Shown here: positions 25,686 through 34,443 of the stretch, one piece after another
Layout of the letters: each line of letters opens with the position of its first letter
Numbering within the stretch: position 1 is the first letter of the stretch
DNA from: Leucobacter aridicollis
GTDB taxonomy: Bacteria; Actinomycetota; Actinomycetes; Actinomycetales; Microbacteriaceae
Reading direction: 5' to 3'
NCBI RefSeq assembly: GCF_013409595.1
Contig: NZ_JACCBD010000001.1
Location: forward strand, 2,418,001-2,482,000
Length of the DNA: 64,000 bases
Notes under the pieces: model-generated
Seen by the model: the letters and a program-made list of their open reading frames with translations, nothing else
Database searches by the model: none
What the model was told of the DNA's origin: nothing
Program-made: the position numbers and the translations under genes

Positions 25686-27155
25686 TTACTTTGTATGAGA
25701 TGTGTCGTTGAGTGAGTCTGTGGCGGCGTCGGGGCTCGCGGCCCGCTCGGCAGCGGCAGCGGAACTCGTTCCGGGGCGGTTCGCAGCGACCCAGCCCTCC
25801 AGGTTTCGCTGAGGGGCGACAGTCATCGCGAGCGCGCCAGCGGGCACAGGCTTGCGCACAATCGTTCCCGCCGCGGTGTACGTTCCGTCTTCAATGGTAA
25901 CCGGTGCGATGAGCACGTTTTTCGACCCGATCCGAACGGCGTCTCCGACGACCGTCTGGTGCTTGTTCACGCCGTCGTAATTCGCGACGATCGTGCCCGC
26001 GCCGATGTTCGAGCCGGTACCGATGGTGACGTCGCCGACGTAGCTCAGGTGTGGCACCTTCGAGCCCTCGCCGATCTGCGCGTTCTTCGCTTCGACGAAC
26101 GCGCCGATCTTGCCGCCCTCGCCGAGCTCGGTGCCGGGGCGGATGAACGCGAACGGTCCAACCTCCGCGCCGGCGTGGATCGCGGCGAGCGTCGCTTCGG
26201 ACCGGCGAATGCGCGCGCCCTCGCCAACCTCGCAGTCGGTGAGCGTCGTGTCTGGGCCGATGATCGCGCCCGTCGCGATCGAGGTCGCGCCGTGCAGGAA
26301 GGTGCCAGGCAGGATCTCGACATCGGCCTCAATGGAGACGTCAGCGTCGATCCACGTCGTCGCCGGGTCCATGATGGTGACGCCGGCCCGCTGGTGCGCG
26401 CGGATGATGCGGGCGTTCAGCTCGCGTCCCGCATCGGCGAGCTGCGCCCGGTCGTTGACGCCTGCGACGACCCACGGATCGTTCGTTGCGACGGCTTCGA
26501 CGCCGCCGCCCTTCGCGAGAATGCGGGCTGCCGCGTCGGTGAGGTACTTCTCGCCCTGCGCGTTGTTGGTGTCGATCTCGCCGAGTGCCTGCACCAGCGC
26601 GCGGTGGGTGAAGACGTAGATGCCGCCGTTGATCTCGCCGATCTTGCGCTGCTCATCCGTCGCGTCCTTCTCCTCGACGATGCCGGTCATGCCGCCATTC
26701 TCGTCGCGGAGGATACGGCCGAGGCCCGTCGGATTGTCAAGCAGCGCCGACAGCAGCGTCATGTCGCGGTTGCCGGCGAAGTGGCCGTCGAGCAGGTTGA
26801 GCACGGACGGCCCGTCAACGAGCGGGGCGTCGCCCGACAGCACAACGACGGAGCCGTCGAAGTCCGCGGGGAGTGCGGCGAGCGCAAGCTCGACCGCGCG
26901 GCCGGTGCCGGGGACCTCGTCTTGGTCGACGATGATCGTGTCGGGCGCGTGGTTCAGGATCGCCTCGGCAACGCGCTCGCGCTCGTGCCGAACGACGGCG
27001 ACGATCTGCTGCGGCGAGACTGCCGCCGCGGTGTCGAGGACGTGCTCGATAAGCGAGCGTCCGCCGATGCGATGCAGCACCTTCGGAAGCGTCGACTTCA
27101 TCCGGGTGCCCTGGCCAGCGGCCAGAATGACGACAGCGAGAGAACGTTCTGTCAT
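25686..27155 (-). CDS. glmU: Bifunctional UDP-GlcNAc pyrophosphorylase / GlcN-1-P acetyltransferase
   Basis: A 489-residue GlmU making UDP-N-acetylglucosamine for peptidoglycan. The uridyltransferase loop LAAGQGTRMKSTLPKVLHRI is at residues 10-30; the left-handed beta helix (hexapeptide repeats) runs from about 265 to 440, with FIRPGTELGEGGKIGAFVEA and SYVGDVTIGTGSNIGAGTIV. The start is ATG 27155 preceded by AAAGGGA; the frame extends further upstream through the tRNA gene, which cannot be coding. A Ser/Ala-rich tail ends it. Confidence 0.97.
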   Translation of the reverse strand: MTERSLAVVILAAGQGTRMKSTLPKVLHRIGGRSLIEHVLDTAAAVSPQQIVAVVRHERERVAEAILNHAPDTIIVDQDEVPGTGRAVELALAALPADFDGSVVVLSGDAPLVDGPSVLNLLDGHFAGNRDMTLLSALLDNPTGLGRILRDENGGMTGIVEEKDATDEQRKIGEINGGIYVFTHRALVQALGEIDTNNAQGEKYLTDAAARILAKGGGVEAVATNDPWVVAGVNDRAQLADAGRELNARIIRAHQRAGVTIMDPATTWIDADVSIEADVEILPGTFLHGATSIATGAIIGPDTTLTDCEVGEGARIRRSEATLAAIHAGAEVGPFAFIRPGTELGEGGKIGAFVEAKNAQIGEGSKVPHLSYVGDVTIGTGSNIGAGTIVANYDGVNKHQTVVGDAVRIGSKNVLIAPVTIEDGTYTAAGTIVRKPVPAGALAMTVAPQRNLEGWVAANRPGTSSAAAAERAASPDAATDSLNDTSHTK

Positions 27156-27250
27156 GTCGGGTGTCCCTTTCTCGTTCGCGAGCGCGTGAGCACTGCGCGG
27201 AACTGCGCCGAAACCGGCGCGCGGCGGTGAGTTCGCCTCAGCCGCCACCG

Positions 27251-27322
27251 CTCCGCCCCTAGGATTCGAACCTAGACTTAACAGCTCCAAAGGCTGTCGT
27301 GCTGCCATTACACCAAGGCGGA
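27251..27322 (-). tRNA. tRNA-Gln (anticodon TTG)
   Basis: A 72-nt cloverleaf. Acceptor TCCGCCT pairs with GGGCGGA, D-arm GTGTAATGGCAGCAC, anticodon stem ACAGC/GCTGT with loop CTTTGGA (anticodon TTG), and T-arm CTAGG-TTCGAAT-CCTAG. The 3' CCA is not encoded. A possible -10 TATATC is about 20 bp upstream. The place beside glmU is the same as in Mycobacterium. Confidence 0.96.
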
Positions 27323-27450
27323 TCGCGCCGAAACCGGCACGGATATAGTCTGCCAGACGTCGCGACCACTTTCGCACCTCTCGGGCAGAACGGGGCAAAC
27401 TGCGGCGGGTTCACGGGGAAAAATGTGTGCCAACCCGCGATAATGAGCAG

Positions 27451-27999
27451 ATGGAAGACCGCACGCCAGACTCGACCGACGAGGTTGACGGGATCATCGC
27501 GTCGTGGAGCGCAGCGCGCCCCGACCTCGATTTCGCGCCACTCACCGTGTTCTCCAGGCTCTCGCGCATCGCGAAGCATCTGGATCGCGCGAGGTCACAC
27601 GCGTTCGAGCGCTCCGGTCTCGCTTCGTGGGAGTTCGACGTACTCGCAGTGCTGCGCCGCGGCGGAGCCCCGTACCGGCAGAGCCCCAAGGTGCTCGTGC
27701 AGCAGACCATGGTGTCGAGCGGCACGATGACGAATCGGATTGACAGGCTCGTCGAGCGCGAGCTTGTGCGCCGCCTGACTGACCCGAACGACGGCCGGGG
27801 CGTGCTCGTCGAGATGACGCCGCTCGGCCAGACCCTCGTTGACGCGGCGATGACGCGCCTCACCGATTCAGAGGAGCGCCTGCTCGGCGCCATGAGCCGG
27901 CCCGAGCGTGAACGCCTCGCCGTGCTGCTGCGCAAGCTTGCTCGCAGCGTCGACCGCTACGAACCAGTCTCCGAAGCAACCGACGAGCCGGTCGTCTAG
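27451..27999 (+). CDS. MarR-family transcriptional regulator
   Basis: A 182-residue MarR protein with winged helix VSSGTMTNRIDRLVERELVR and wing LTDPNDGRGVLVEMTPLG. ATG 27451 follows GATAAT (27439-27444) by 6 nt with no ribosome site, so it is probably leaderless; an ATG-less extension to 27427 is possible but has no signal. It is convergent with the amidase gene, and no clear operator was found in its promoter. Target unknown. Confidence 0.88.
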   Translation: MEDRTPDSTDEVDGIIASWSAARPDLDFAPLTVFSRLSRIAKHLDRARSHAFERSGLASWEFDVLAVLRRGGAPYRQSPKVLVQQTMVSSGTMTNRIDRLVERELVRRLTDPNDGRGVLVEMTPLGQTLVDAAMTRLTDSEERLLGAMSRPERERLAVLLRKLARSVDRYEPVSEATDEPVV

Positions 28000-28046
28000 G
28001 CGCCGGCGCGGGGCGCGGGGCTCCGGGCGGACGCCCGCCGGCCATC

Positions 28047-29747
28047 TCAGAGCGCCGGCGTCGACTCCGGGGCGACCCGCAGCGAACCGGCTCCCCCGCC
28101 GGCCTCGAAGATCGCGCCGACGCGCAGCAGTTCGGGGTCAGTGTATGCGGCGCCGGCGAAGGTCAGCCCGACGGGCATCCCGATGTCTGACATCAGCCCC
28201 ATCGCGACCGTGACCGTCGGAATGCCGAGGTGGCGCAGCGCGTAGTTGCCGTTCGAGAAGAACACGCCGTTCGACCACGCGTGATCGGCGGCGTCCTGGT
28301 CGCGCTCGGCCGATTCGCGCGCGACATCGGCGTTCGCGGGAAAGACGACGCCGTCAAACCCCTCGGCACGCAGCCACGACTCGAACAGCTCTTCGCGCAG
28401 CCGCACGAGCGCGCGCAGACCGTCGGCGAAGTCCGGCCGCTCCCGCGGGTCCGGGATTCCGGCCTTCGCGAACGCGACGACCGCACGATAGCGGTTCTCG
28501 TAGTCTTCGACTTCCTCGTAGCGGTCGGGCAGCGTGCCTGGCGGCTGCGGGAAGATCGTGTCGGGGTCGACGTCAGCGAGCGTCGGGATCGCGGGGTCGC
28601 CGTTCGCTCGGAGGAAGTCGTCCCAGCCGTAGGCGAGGAAGTGGTTGAACTCGGTGTCCATCCAGCCCTCGGGCAGCACGCCGAGCGCACCGACGTTCTC
28701 TTGGCCCGGCCGGTCGCCCTCGTAGCGTTCGATGAGCGGGAACCCGGTCTCGACGACCTCGGCGCCGAGGGCCTCCAGCCGGGCTCGCGCCTCCTCCCAC
28801 AGGGCGAGCACGGACGGTCGCACGGCGATCGGGAACTGAGGATCGTGGCCGAGGTACATCCGCGGCACCGCGAACCGCTTGCCCGCGAGCGGCTGGGCTG
28901 ACGCTGCCTCCGCGGCCGAAGGGTCGCCAGCGAGCGCAAGGTACGACGGGGGCCGGTGCGCGCTCGGAGCGGGAACCGGGACAGCGCTCTGCGCACGCCA
29001 GAAGTCGCCACGCGTGATCTCGTCGTCCTGCACGAGCACGTCGAGCAGCCTGAGCATGTCCGGCATCGACCTGGTGTGCGGCACAACGACGTCGCGCGCC
29101 GGGAAGAGCGGCCAGTTGCCGCGGATCGACAGCACTCCCCACGACGGCGTGTAGGCGCACAGGCCGTTGTTCGACGCGGGGCTGCGGCCGCTCGAGACCG
29201 TCTCCTCGCCCATGCCGAACACTGCGAGGTTGGCGGCGGTCGCGACGGCGGAACCGTTCGACGATCCCGACGCGTAGGCCGCGGCGAGGTAGTCGCGGTT
29301 GTACGGCGACTCCGCGCGGCCGTAGACGCCGCGCTGCATGCCGCCGTCGGCCATCGGCGGCATGTTTGTCTTGCCGAGGAGCACCGCCCCGGCCTCGCGA
29401 AGCTTCGCGACGGAGAAGGCATCCCACTGCGCCACGAGACGTTCGAACGCTGGCGACCCGGACGCGACGGTGAGGCCGCGCACCATGTACGAGTCCTTCA
29501 CCGTGAACGGCACGCCCTCGAGGGCGCGCTGCGTGCCCGCGGCCCAGCGCGCGTCGGACTCGGCCGCCTGGGCGAGCGCCTCGGGGTGTGCCACGACGAC
29601 GGCGTGCAGGCCAGCCTCGCCGGCGTCGTACGCCGCGATGCGTGCGAGATAACTCTCGGTCACGCCTGTCGGCGTGGCCGCCCCTGTTTCGTAGGCCTCG
29701 AGCACGTCGGCGATGCTCGCTTCGATGAGATCAAAAGACTCGCGCAT
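28047..29747 (-). CDS. Amidase-signature family hydrolase
   Basis: A 566-residue amidase of the GatA fold. The catalytic lysine is in FTVKDSYM (near residue 84); the Ser-rich loop ASGSSNGSAVATAANLAVFG gives the cis-serine and ETVSSGRSPASNNGLCAYTP the nucleophile Ser aligned with the usual GGS(I/V)R. It likely hydrolyses an amide or ester; substrate unknown. ATG 29747 is 6 nt after TAGCAT (minus strand), consistent with a leaderless start, and lies inside a long inverted repeat that can end the acyl-CoA dehydrogenase transcript. Confidence 0.9.
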   Translation of the reverse strand: MRESFDLIEASIADVLEAYETGAATPTGVTESYLARIAAYDAGEAGLHAVVVAHPEALAQAAESDARWAAGTQRALEGVPFTVKDSYMVRGLTVASGSPAFERLVAQWDAFSVAKLREAGAVLLGKTNMPPMADGGMQRGVYGRAESPYNRDYLAAAYASGSSNGSAVATAANLAVFGMGEETVSSGRSPASNNGLCAYTPSWGVLSIRGNWPLFPARDVVVPHTRSMPDMLRLLDVLVQDDEITRGDFWRAQSAVPVPAPSAHRPPSYLALAGDPSAAEAASAQPLAGKRFAVPRMYLGHDPQFPIAVRPSVLALWEEARARLEALGAEVVETGFPLIERYEGDRPGQENVGALGVLPEGWMDTEFNHFLAYGWDDFLRANGDPAIPTLADVDPDTIFPQPPGTLPDRYEEVEDYENRYRAVVAFAKAGIPDPRERPDFADGLRALVRLREELFESWLRAEGFDGVVFPANADVARESAERDQDAADHAWSNGVFFSNGNYALRHLGIPTVTVAMGLMSDIGMPVGLTFAGAAYTDPELLRVGAIFEAGGGAGSLRVAPESTPAL

Positions 29748-29778
29748 GACCCCATGCTAGTGGGGGCATGCGCGAGTC
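29737..29778 (-). terminator. Terminator hairpin overlapping the amidase start codon and -10 box
   Basis: Arms GACTCGCGCATG (29737-29748) and CATGCGCGAGTC (29767-29778), extended by CCCCA/TGGGG after one mismatch, loop 6 nt. On the minus strand the hairpin follows the acyl-CoA dehydrogenase stop by about 32 nt and is followed by TTTTG. The loop holds TAGCAT (29754-29759), the apparent -10 of the amidase, and the distal arm holds its ATG. Confidence 0.7.
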
Positions 29779-29810
29779 TCGTGCGATGCGACGGCGCAGG
29801 GCCGGTGGCG

Positions 29811-30977
29811 CTACTTTCGGCCGGTCACCGCGCGCGCGACGATCTCGCGCATGACCTCGTTAGTGCCGCCGTAGATCCGGTGGACTCGGGCGTCGAGGAA
29901 GGCGCGGGCGATCGGGTACTCGGTGATGTAGCCGTAGCCGCCGTGGAGCTGGACGCCCTGGTCGAGGATCTCCCACTCGCGCTCGGTGCACCAGAACTTC
30001 ACCTTGGCGGCCTCGTCTGCGGTGAGCTTGCCCTCGATGAAGAGCTTCATCGCGCGGTCGATGTACGCCCACATGACGTCGACGGTCGTCGCCATGTCTG
30101 CGAGGCTGAACCGGGAGTTCTGGAAGTCGGCGACGGGCTTGCCGAACGCCTCACGGCTCTTCGTGTAGTCGAGGGTCCACTGGAAGCCGGCCTGCGCGAT
30201 CGCGGTCGCCGCGACACCGATCGAGAGGCGTTCGAGCGGCAGGTTCTCCATGAGCTGGATGAAGCCGTGACCCTCGGCGCCGCCGATGAGGTTCTCGTCG
30301 GGGACGAACACATCGACGAAGCTGAGCTCCGCGGTGTCGTGCCCGTGTGAGCCCATCTTGTGGAGCTTGCGGCCGTGGTCGAAGCCCTCCATGCCGTCCT
30401 CGATGATGATGAGGCTGAACGCGTCGGGGCGGTTGCCCTCGCCGGTCTTCACGAACGTCACGACCATGTCGGCGGTCTTGCCGCTCGAGATGAAGGTCTT
30501 TGCGCCGTTGACGATGTAGCCGCCCTCGGTCTTCTTCGCGGTCGTCGTGACACCGCGCAGGTCGCTACCGGTGCCGGGCTCGGTCATCGCGAGTGCGCCG
30601 AGCACCTCGCACGTCGCCATCTTCGGCAGCCACTTCTGCTTCTGCTCGGGGGTGCCGAAGCGGGCGATGTAGGGCACCGCGAGGTCGTCCTGGATGCCGA
30701 CAGCGCCCGCAAGCGCGGCTCCGGTGCCCGACAGCGTGAGCTCCTCGAGCACGATAGAACGGAAGCGGTAGTCCTCGAGCATGCCGGCGCCGCCGAACTC
30801 CTCGGGAACCGAGAGGCCCACGATGCCGTGCTCAGCGGCGGCGAGCATCGTCGCGCGATCAACCTCGCCCGCCTCTTCCCACTCGTGCATCTTCTCGCTG
30901 GTGACGTAGCGCTTGATGAATTCCTTCACCATCTCACGAAAGTCGTCGTGGATCTCTTCGTAAATCTCGCGTTCCAT
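29811..30977 (-). CDS. Acyl-CoA dehydrogenase, long-chain type
   Basis: A 388-residue FAD-dependent acyl-CoA dehydrogenase for the first step of beta-oxidation. Visible parts are LGALAMTEPGTGSDLRGVTT (near 130), SFVDVFVPDENLIGG, ENLPLERLSIGVAATA and YGGTNEVMREIVAR. The usual glutamate of MCAD (YEGT) is replaced by YGGT, as in long-chain and isovaleryl enzymes, where a Glu in the ERLS helix acts as base; that Glu is present here. ATG 30977 follows GGGAAA. An unusual dyad lies in the promoter spacer at 31112-31131. Confidence 0.95.
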   Translation of the reverse strand: MEREIYEEIHDDFREMVKEFIKRYVTSEKMHEWEEAGEVDRATMLAAAEHGIVGLSVPEEFGGAGMLEDYRFRSIVLEELTLSGTGAALAGAVGIQDDLAVPYIARFGTPEQKQKWLPKMATCEVLGALAMTEPGTGSDLRGVTTTAKKTEGGYIVNGAKTFISSGKTADMVVTFVKTGEGNRPDAFSLIIIEDGMEGFDHGRKLHKMGSHGHDTAELSFVDVFVPDENLIGGAEGHGFIQLMENLPLERLSIGVAATAIAQAGFQWTLDYTKSREAFGKPVADFQNSRFSLADMATTVDVMWAYIDRAMKLFIEGKLTADEAAKVKFWCTEREWEILDQGVQLHGGYGYITEYPIARAFLDARVHRIYGGTNEVMREIVARAVTGRK

Positions 30978-31105
30978 GTGCGTTTCCCTTCGCGTCGTCG
31001 CGTTCTCCGGCGCGGTGGCCGGCGGTGGTGAGCGTTGTGTTCGGCGGAGCCGAGCGGGCCCGTCCCACGGTGGGGCGCGCCCGGTCAGGCTTTCGGTACA
31101 CCCAA

Positions 31106-31134
31106 GCATGAACGACGCATCGATGCAACGTCAA
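31106..31134 (-). promoter_or_regulatory. Candidate acyl-CoA dehydrogenase promoter with operator dyad
   Basis: On the minus strand TTGACG (31129-31134) and CATGCT (about 31105-31110) are 18 bp apart. Between them is a palindrome centred on GCATCGATGC (31117-31126), extended by ACG/CGT. It could bind a TetR-type fatty-acid repressor. It touches the stop codon of the membrane-protein gene upstream. Confidence 0.45.
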
Positions 31135-32387
31135 GAGATTTGTTGCGTTGCTCCAGGTTTTCCGGCTTCCGAGCCCCGCGGCCTGCGCAACAGCTCCACC
31201 GCGACGAGCGCCACAACGAGCCACGCCAGCGCAGCCGCGACGCTCCCGAGGGAGATCGGGCGGTTCAGAAACACCGCAAGCACGGTCGCGGCGACGGCGA
31301 CGCACCAGATCGCCGGCCGCAGCCTGTCGACCCAGGTGCCGACGGGGCCGGGGTCGAGGTGCAGCCTGTCGAGGCCGCCGCGGAGCCGGGCGAAGCCCCG
31401 GTTTGCCGCGCCGCGGATCGCGCGAGCCTGCCGCGATTCGCCGAAGAGCCAGGCGGCCAGCGCGATCACACACGAGAGCACGACGAGCGCGACGAGGATC
31501 GCGTGGATGTTCACCGTGACCTGCCCGAACAGCGCCTCGGCCGTCGCGACAGGCATGAGGGCGGGGCTCACCATCGCGAGGAAGAACACCTTGCCGGTGC
31601 CGATCCCGGCGAGCAGCAGCAGGAACGACGCGGCGAGGCCGATGCCAGCGCCGAACGCCGCCCGGCTCCGGCGCGTGGCGACCGCGATGCCGCCGACGAG
31701 CAGCGCGAGCACGAGCCACGGCAGCCAGGTGCCGACCGCCGTCGCGAGCGAGTAGGCGGTGCGCACCTGGGTGAGCGAATCGGAGGTGAGGAGCGGGACC
31801 GACCTGTCGACCTCCGGGATGAGCGTCGCGAGGTCGACGCCCTGCGCGACGAGCAGCGTCTTTGCCTCGGCGATGATGGTGCCGAGCTCGATGGAGACGG
31901 TGCCGTCGCCGGAGAGCTGCACGGCGCTGTTGGGATCCCCTTGAATGACGGCGATTGCGCGCGCGTGCGTCTGGCGCAGCGCGACCTCCCAGATCTGCGC
32001 GAACTGCGGGGAGGCGACCATGCCGTCGACGGTGGTGCGCAGGATGGACTGGATCCCGTGCACCGCGGGCCCCTCGAGCAGCCCGAACGCCGCGGTCGCC
32101 TGCGGCGGCAGGTCGAGGGCGTTCAGCCCGCTCACCGCGTCGTGCACGACGGCCTCGATGTCGAGGCTGCCCTCGATCGCGATGGCGACCTCGTCGGCGA
32201 TGTACAACTGCACCGCGGGTGTGTCGGCGAGGGGGGCGAGGCCCGAGACGAAGCGATCGGTGTCGATGAGCTCCGCACGCACCCAGGTGCTCACGACCGC
32301 GGCGGGCGCGAGCAGCGCGGCAAGCAGGATCAGGATCACGGCGAACACCGAGCGGGTGCGAGCCGATTGCACGCGAGCAGTACTCAT
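31131..32387 (-). CDS. Integral membrane protein of unknown function
   Basis: A 418-residue protein with one helix at about 13-36, an outside domain of about 180 residues (38-215), then four to five helices (about 217-235, 243-262, 287-312, 358-378, 383-400). The outside part has repeated short helices but no motif I know. ATG 32387 is 6 nt after TAACCT (32394-32399, minus strand), consistent with a leaderless start. It is divergent from the kdp operon. Confidence 0.75.
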   Translation of the reverse strand: MSTARVQSARTRSVFAVILILLAALLAPAAVVSTWVRAELIDTDRFVSGLAPLADTPAVQLYIADEVAIAIEGSLDIEAVVHDAVSGLNALDLPPQATAAFGLLEGPAVHGIQSILRTTVDGMVASPQFAQIWEVALRQTHARAIAVIQGDPNSAVQLSGDGTVSIELGTIIAEAKTLLVAQGVDLATLIPEVDRSVPLLTSDSLTQVRTAYSLATAVGTWLPWLVLALLVGGIAVATRRSRAAFGAGIGLAASFLLLLAGIGTGKVFFLAMVSPALMPVATAEALFGQVTVNIHAILVALVVLSCVIALAAWLFGESRQARAIRGAANRGFARLRGGLDRLHLDPGPVGTWVDRLRPAIWCVAVAATVLAVFLNRPISLGSVAAALAWLVVALVAVELLRRPRGSEAGKPGATQQIS

Positions 32388-32596
32388 AGCTGGAGGTTAG
32401 CGCACGGATAGTTCGCGCTCACTCCCCCGGTTATCGCGCAGGGCGTTCGGTTCTCGTTAGGGATCGCGGAGCGGCCGTATGGATTCCGTTAGGACGCGAG
32501 ATTTCGCCCGCTGGCGGGTATTCAATCAGAGCATGCGCCACTGCGGCGCACCGCCCCGGCACCGGCCAGGGCGTCACTCTCTTGAACGGAGTCATC
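32388..32596 (+). promoter_or_regulatory. kdp promoter region
   Basis: The 209-bp gap between the membrane protein and kdp contains a direct repeat CGTTAGG at 32455-32461 and 32487-32493, 32 bp apart, possible KdpE sites, and TATGGA near 32479 as a candidate -10. I see no c-di-AMP (ydaO) riboswitch. Evidence is weak. Confidence 0.35.
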
Positions 32597-32680
32597 GTGC
32601 TCGATGTGGTCTACGCGGTCGGCGTGATCGCCCTCTTCGCGCTCATCGGCCTGCTCGCGAAGGCGGTGGAGAAGCTGTGA
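32597..32680 (+). CDS. Small 27-residue membrane peptide preceding kdpF
   Basis: A GTG-started frame of 27 codons beginning [17 protein letters not shown] and ending VEKL. GGAG is 5 nt before the start. It is a single hydrophobic helix with a charged end. The stop overlaps the kdpF GTG as GTGA, so it would be translationally coupled to kdpF. It could be a small subunit, a second KdpF-like peptide or only a leader helping kdpF translation. I do not know a family for it. Confidence 0.5.
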   Translation: MLDVVYAVGVIALFALIGLLAKAVEKL

Positions 32681-32766
32681 TCGTCTTCGACATCGTCGCC
32701 GCGGCCCTGGCACTCGCGGCCCTCGCCTACCTCGCCGTCTCTCTCACCCGACCGGAGAAGTTCTGA
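32677..32766 (+). CDS. kdpF: Potassium-transporting ATPase subunit KdpF
   Basis: A 29-residue single-helix protein of usual KdpF length, ending VSLTRPEKF, the typical (R)PE(K/R)F tail. KdpF stabilises the KdpFABC complex in the membrane. The GTG overlaps the preceding small frame by 4 bp and its TGA shares one base with the kdpA ATG. Confidence 0.9.
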   Translation: MIVFDIVAAALALAALAYLAVSLTRPEKF

Positions 32767-34439
32767 TGAGCACCCTTTCCGCCCTGATGGCGCTCGTCAC
32801 GGTTGCCGCCCTGATCACCATCATCTATCGCCCGCTCGGCGACTACATGGCGTGGGTCTACACGTCGACGAAGCACTGGCGCGTCGAACGCGGCATCTAC
32901 CGCGTGATCGGCATCGATGAGGGGGCCGAGCAGACGTGGCGGGCGTACCTGCGCGGCGTGCTCGCGTTCTCCGCCGTCGGTCTGCTGCTCGTGTACGGGT
33001 TGCAACGGCTGCAGCAGTTGCTGCCGTACTCCCTCGGCCTTGGCGCCCCGAGCGCCCCGCTCTCGTTCAACACGGCGGCCTCGTTCGTCGGCAACACGAA
33101 CTGGCAGTCGTACTCGCCGGAGGCGACCGTCGGCTACACCGTGCAGCTCGCGGGTCTCGCCGTGCAGAACTTCACCTCGGCGGCCGTCGGCATTGCCGTC
33201 GCCGTTGCGCTCGTGCGTGGCTTCGCCTACCGAAAGTCGGGCACGATCGGCAACTTCTGGGTCGATCTCGTGCGCGGCATTGTGCGCCTGCTGCTGCCGC
33301 TCGCCGCGGTCAGCGCAATCGTGCTGCTCGCGGGCGGTGTCATCCAGAACTTCAACGGCTTCACCGATGTGACGACCGTTGCGGGAGCCACGCAGACGAT
33401 CCCTGGCGGGCCGACGGCCTCGCAGGAGGCGATCAAGCTGCTCGGCACGAACGGCGGCGGCTTCTTCAACGCGAACTCCTCGCACCCGTTCGAGAACCCG
33501 ACGCCCTGGACCAACATCTTCCAGGTGCTGCTCATGCTCGCAATCCCATTCTCGCTGCCCCGCACGTTCGGCCGGATGGTCGGCGACAACCGGCAGGGCT
33601 ACGCGATCCTCTCGGTGATGGGGCTGCTCTATGTCGCGTCATTCACGGCGCTCACGCTCGTCGAGCTCGCGGGCCGCGGGACGGCGCCCGAGCTCGCCGG
33701 GGCCGCGCTCGAGGGCAAGGAGCAGCGCTTCGGCATCGTCGGCTCGACGCTCTTCGCGACGACGAGCACGGGCACCTCCACCGGCGCGGTGAATTCGATG
33801 CACGACTCGTACACCGCGCTCGGCGGGTTCTTCCCGATGTTCAACATGATGCTCGGCGAGGTGTCGCCAGGCGGGGTCGGGTCGGGGCTCTACGCCCTGC
33901 TCATGCTCGCCGTAATCGCGGTGTTCATCGCTGGCCTCCTCATCGGCCGGACGCCCGAGTACCTCGGCAAGAAGATCGGGCCCCGCGAGATCAAGCTCGC
34001 CGCGCTCTACATTCTGGTGATGCCCACCCTCGTGCTCGCCGGAACGGCCTTGAGCTTCGCGCTGCCCGGCGTGCGCGACAGCGTCACGGGAGAGTCGATT
34101 GCGAACCCCGGCGTGCACGGCATGTCAGAGGTGCTGTACGCGTTCACGTCGGCGGCGAACAACAACGGCTCGGCGTTCGCCGGGCTCACCGCAGATACCC
34201 CGTGGCTGAACACCGCGCTCGGCGTCACGATCCTGCTCGGCCGCTTCGTGCCGATCATGCTCGTGCTCGCCCTCGCCGGGTCGCTCGCGCGACAGGACAT
34301 CGTCCCCGCGACCTCCGGCACGCTCCCCACCCACCGTCCGCTGTTCGTCGGGCTCCTTGCCGCGGTCACGATCCTGCTCTCCGCGCTCGCCTTCCTTCCC
34401 GTTCTCGCGCTAGGCCCCCTAGCTGAAGGGCTCATGTAA
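32766..34439 (+). CDS. kdpA: Potassium-transporting ATPase channel subunit KdpA
   Basis: A 557-residue KdpA, the potassium-selective channel subunit. Four selectivity-filter-like repeats can be seen: [14 protein letters not shown] (near 102), [20 protein letters not shown] (near 228), [16 protein letters not shown], and [14 protein letters not shown] (near 460). About ten membrane helices. It starts on the kdpF stop and is followed by kdpB after 4 bp. Confidence 0.98.
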   Translation: MSTLSALMALVTVAALITIIYRPLGDYMAWVYTSTKHWRVERGIYRVIGIDEGAEQTWRAYLRGVLAFSAVGLLLVYGLQRLQQLLPYSLGLGAPSAPLSFNTAASFVGNTNWQSYSPEATVGYTVQLAGLAVQNFTSAAVGIAVAVALVRGFAYRKSGTIGNFWVDLVRGIVRLLLPLAAVSAIVLLAGGVIQNFNGFTDVTTVAGATQTIPGGPTASQEAIKLLGTNGGGFFNANSSHPFENPTPWTNIFQVLLMLAIPFSLPRTFGRMVGDNRQGYAILSVMGLLYVASFTALTLVELAGRGTAPELAGAALEGKEQRFGIVGSTLFATTSTGTSTGAVNSMHDSYTALGGFFPMFNMMLGEVSPGGVGSGLYALLMLAVIAVFIAGLLIGRTPEYLGKKIGPREIKLAALYILVMPTLVLAGTALSFALPGVRDSVTGESIANPGVHGMSEVLYAFTSAANNNGSAFAGLTADTPWLNTALGVTILLGRFVPIMLVLALAGSLARQDIVPATSGTLPTHRPLFVGLLAAVTILLSALAFLPVLALGPLAEGLM

Positions 34440-34443
34440 CACC

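Noticed and set aside
32388..32596. c-di-AMP (ydaO) riboswitch before kdp
   Set aside because: Such riboswitches precede some actinobacterial potassium genes, but I could not find the conserved stems here.
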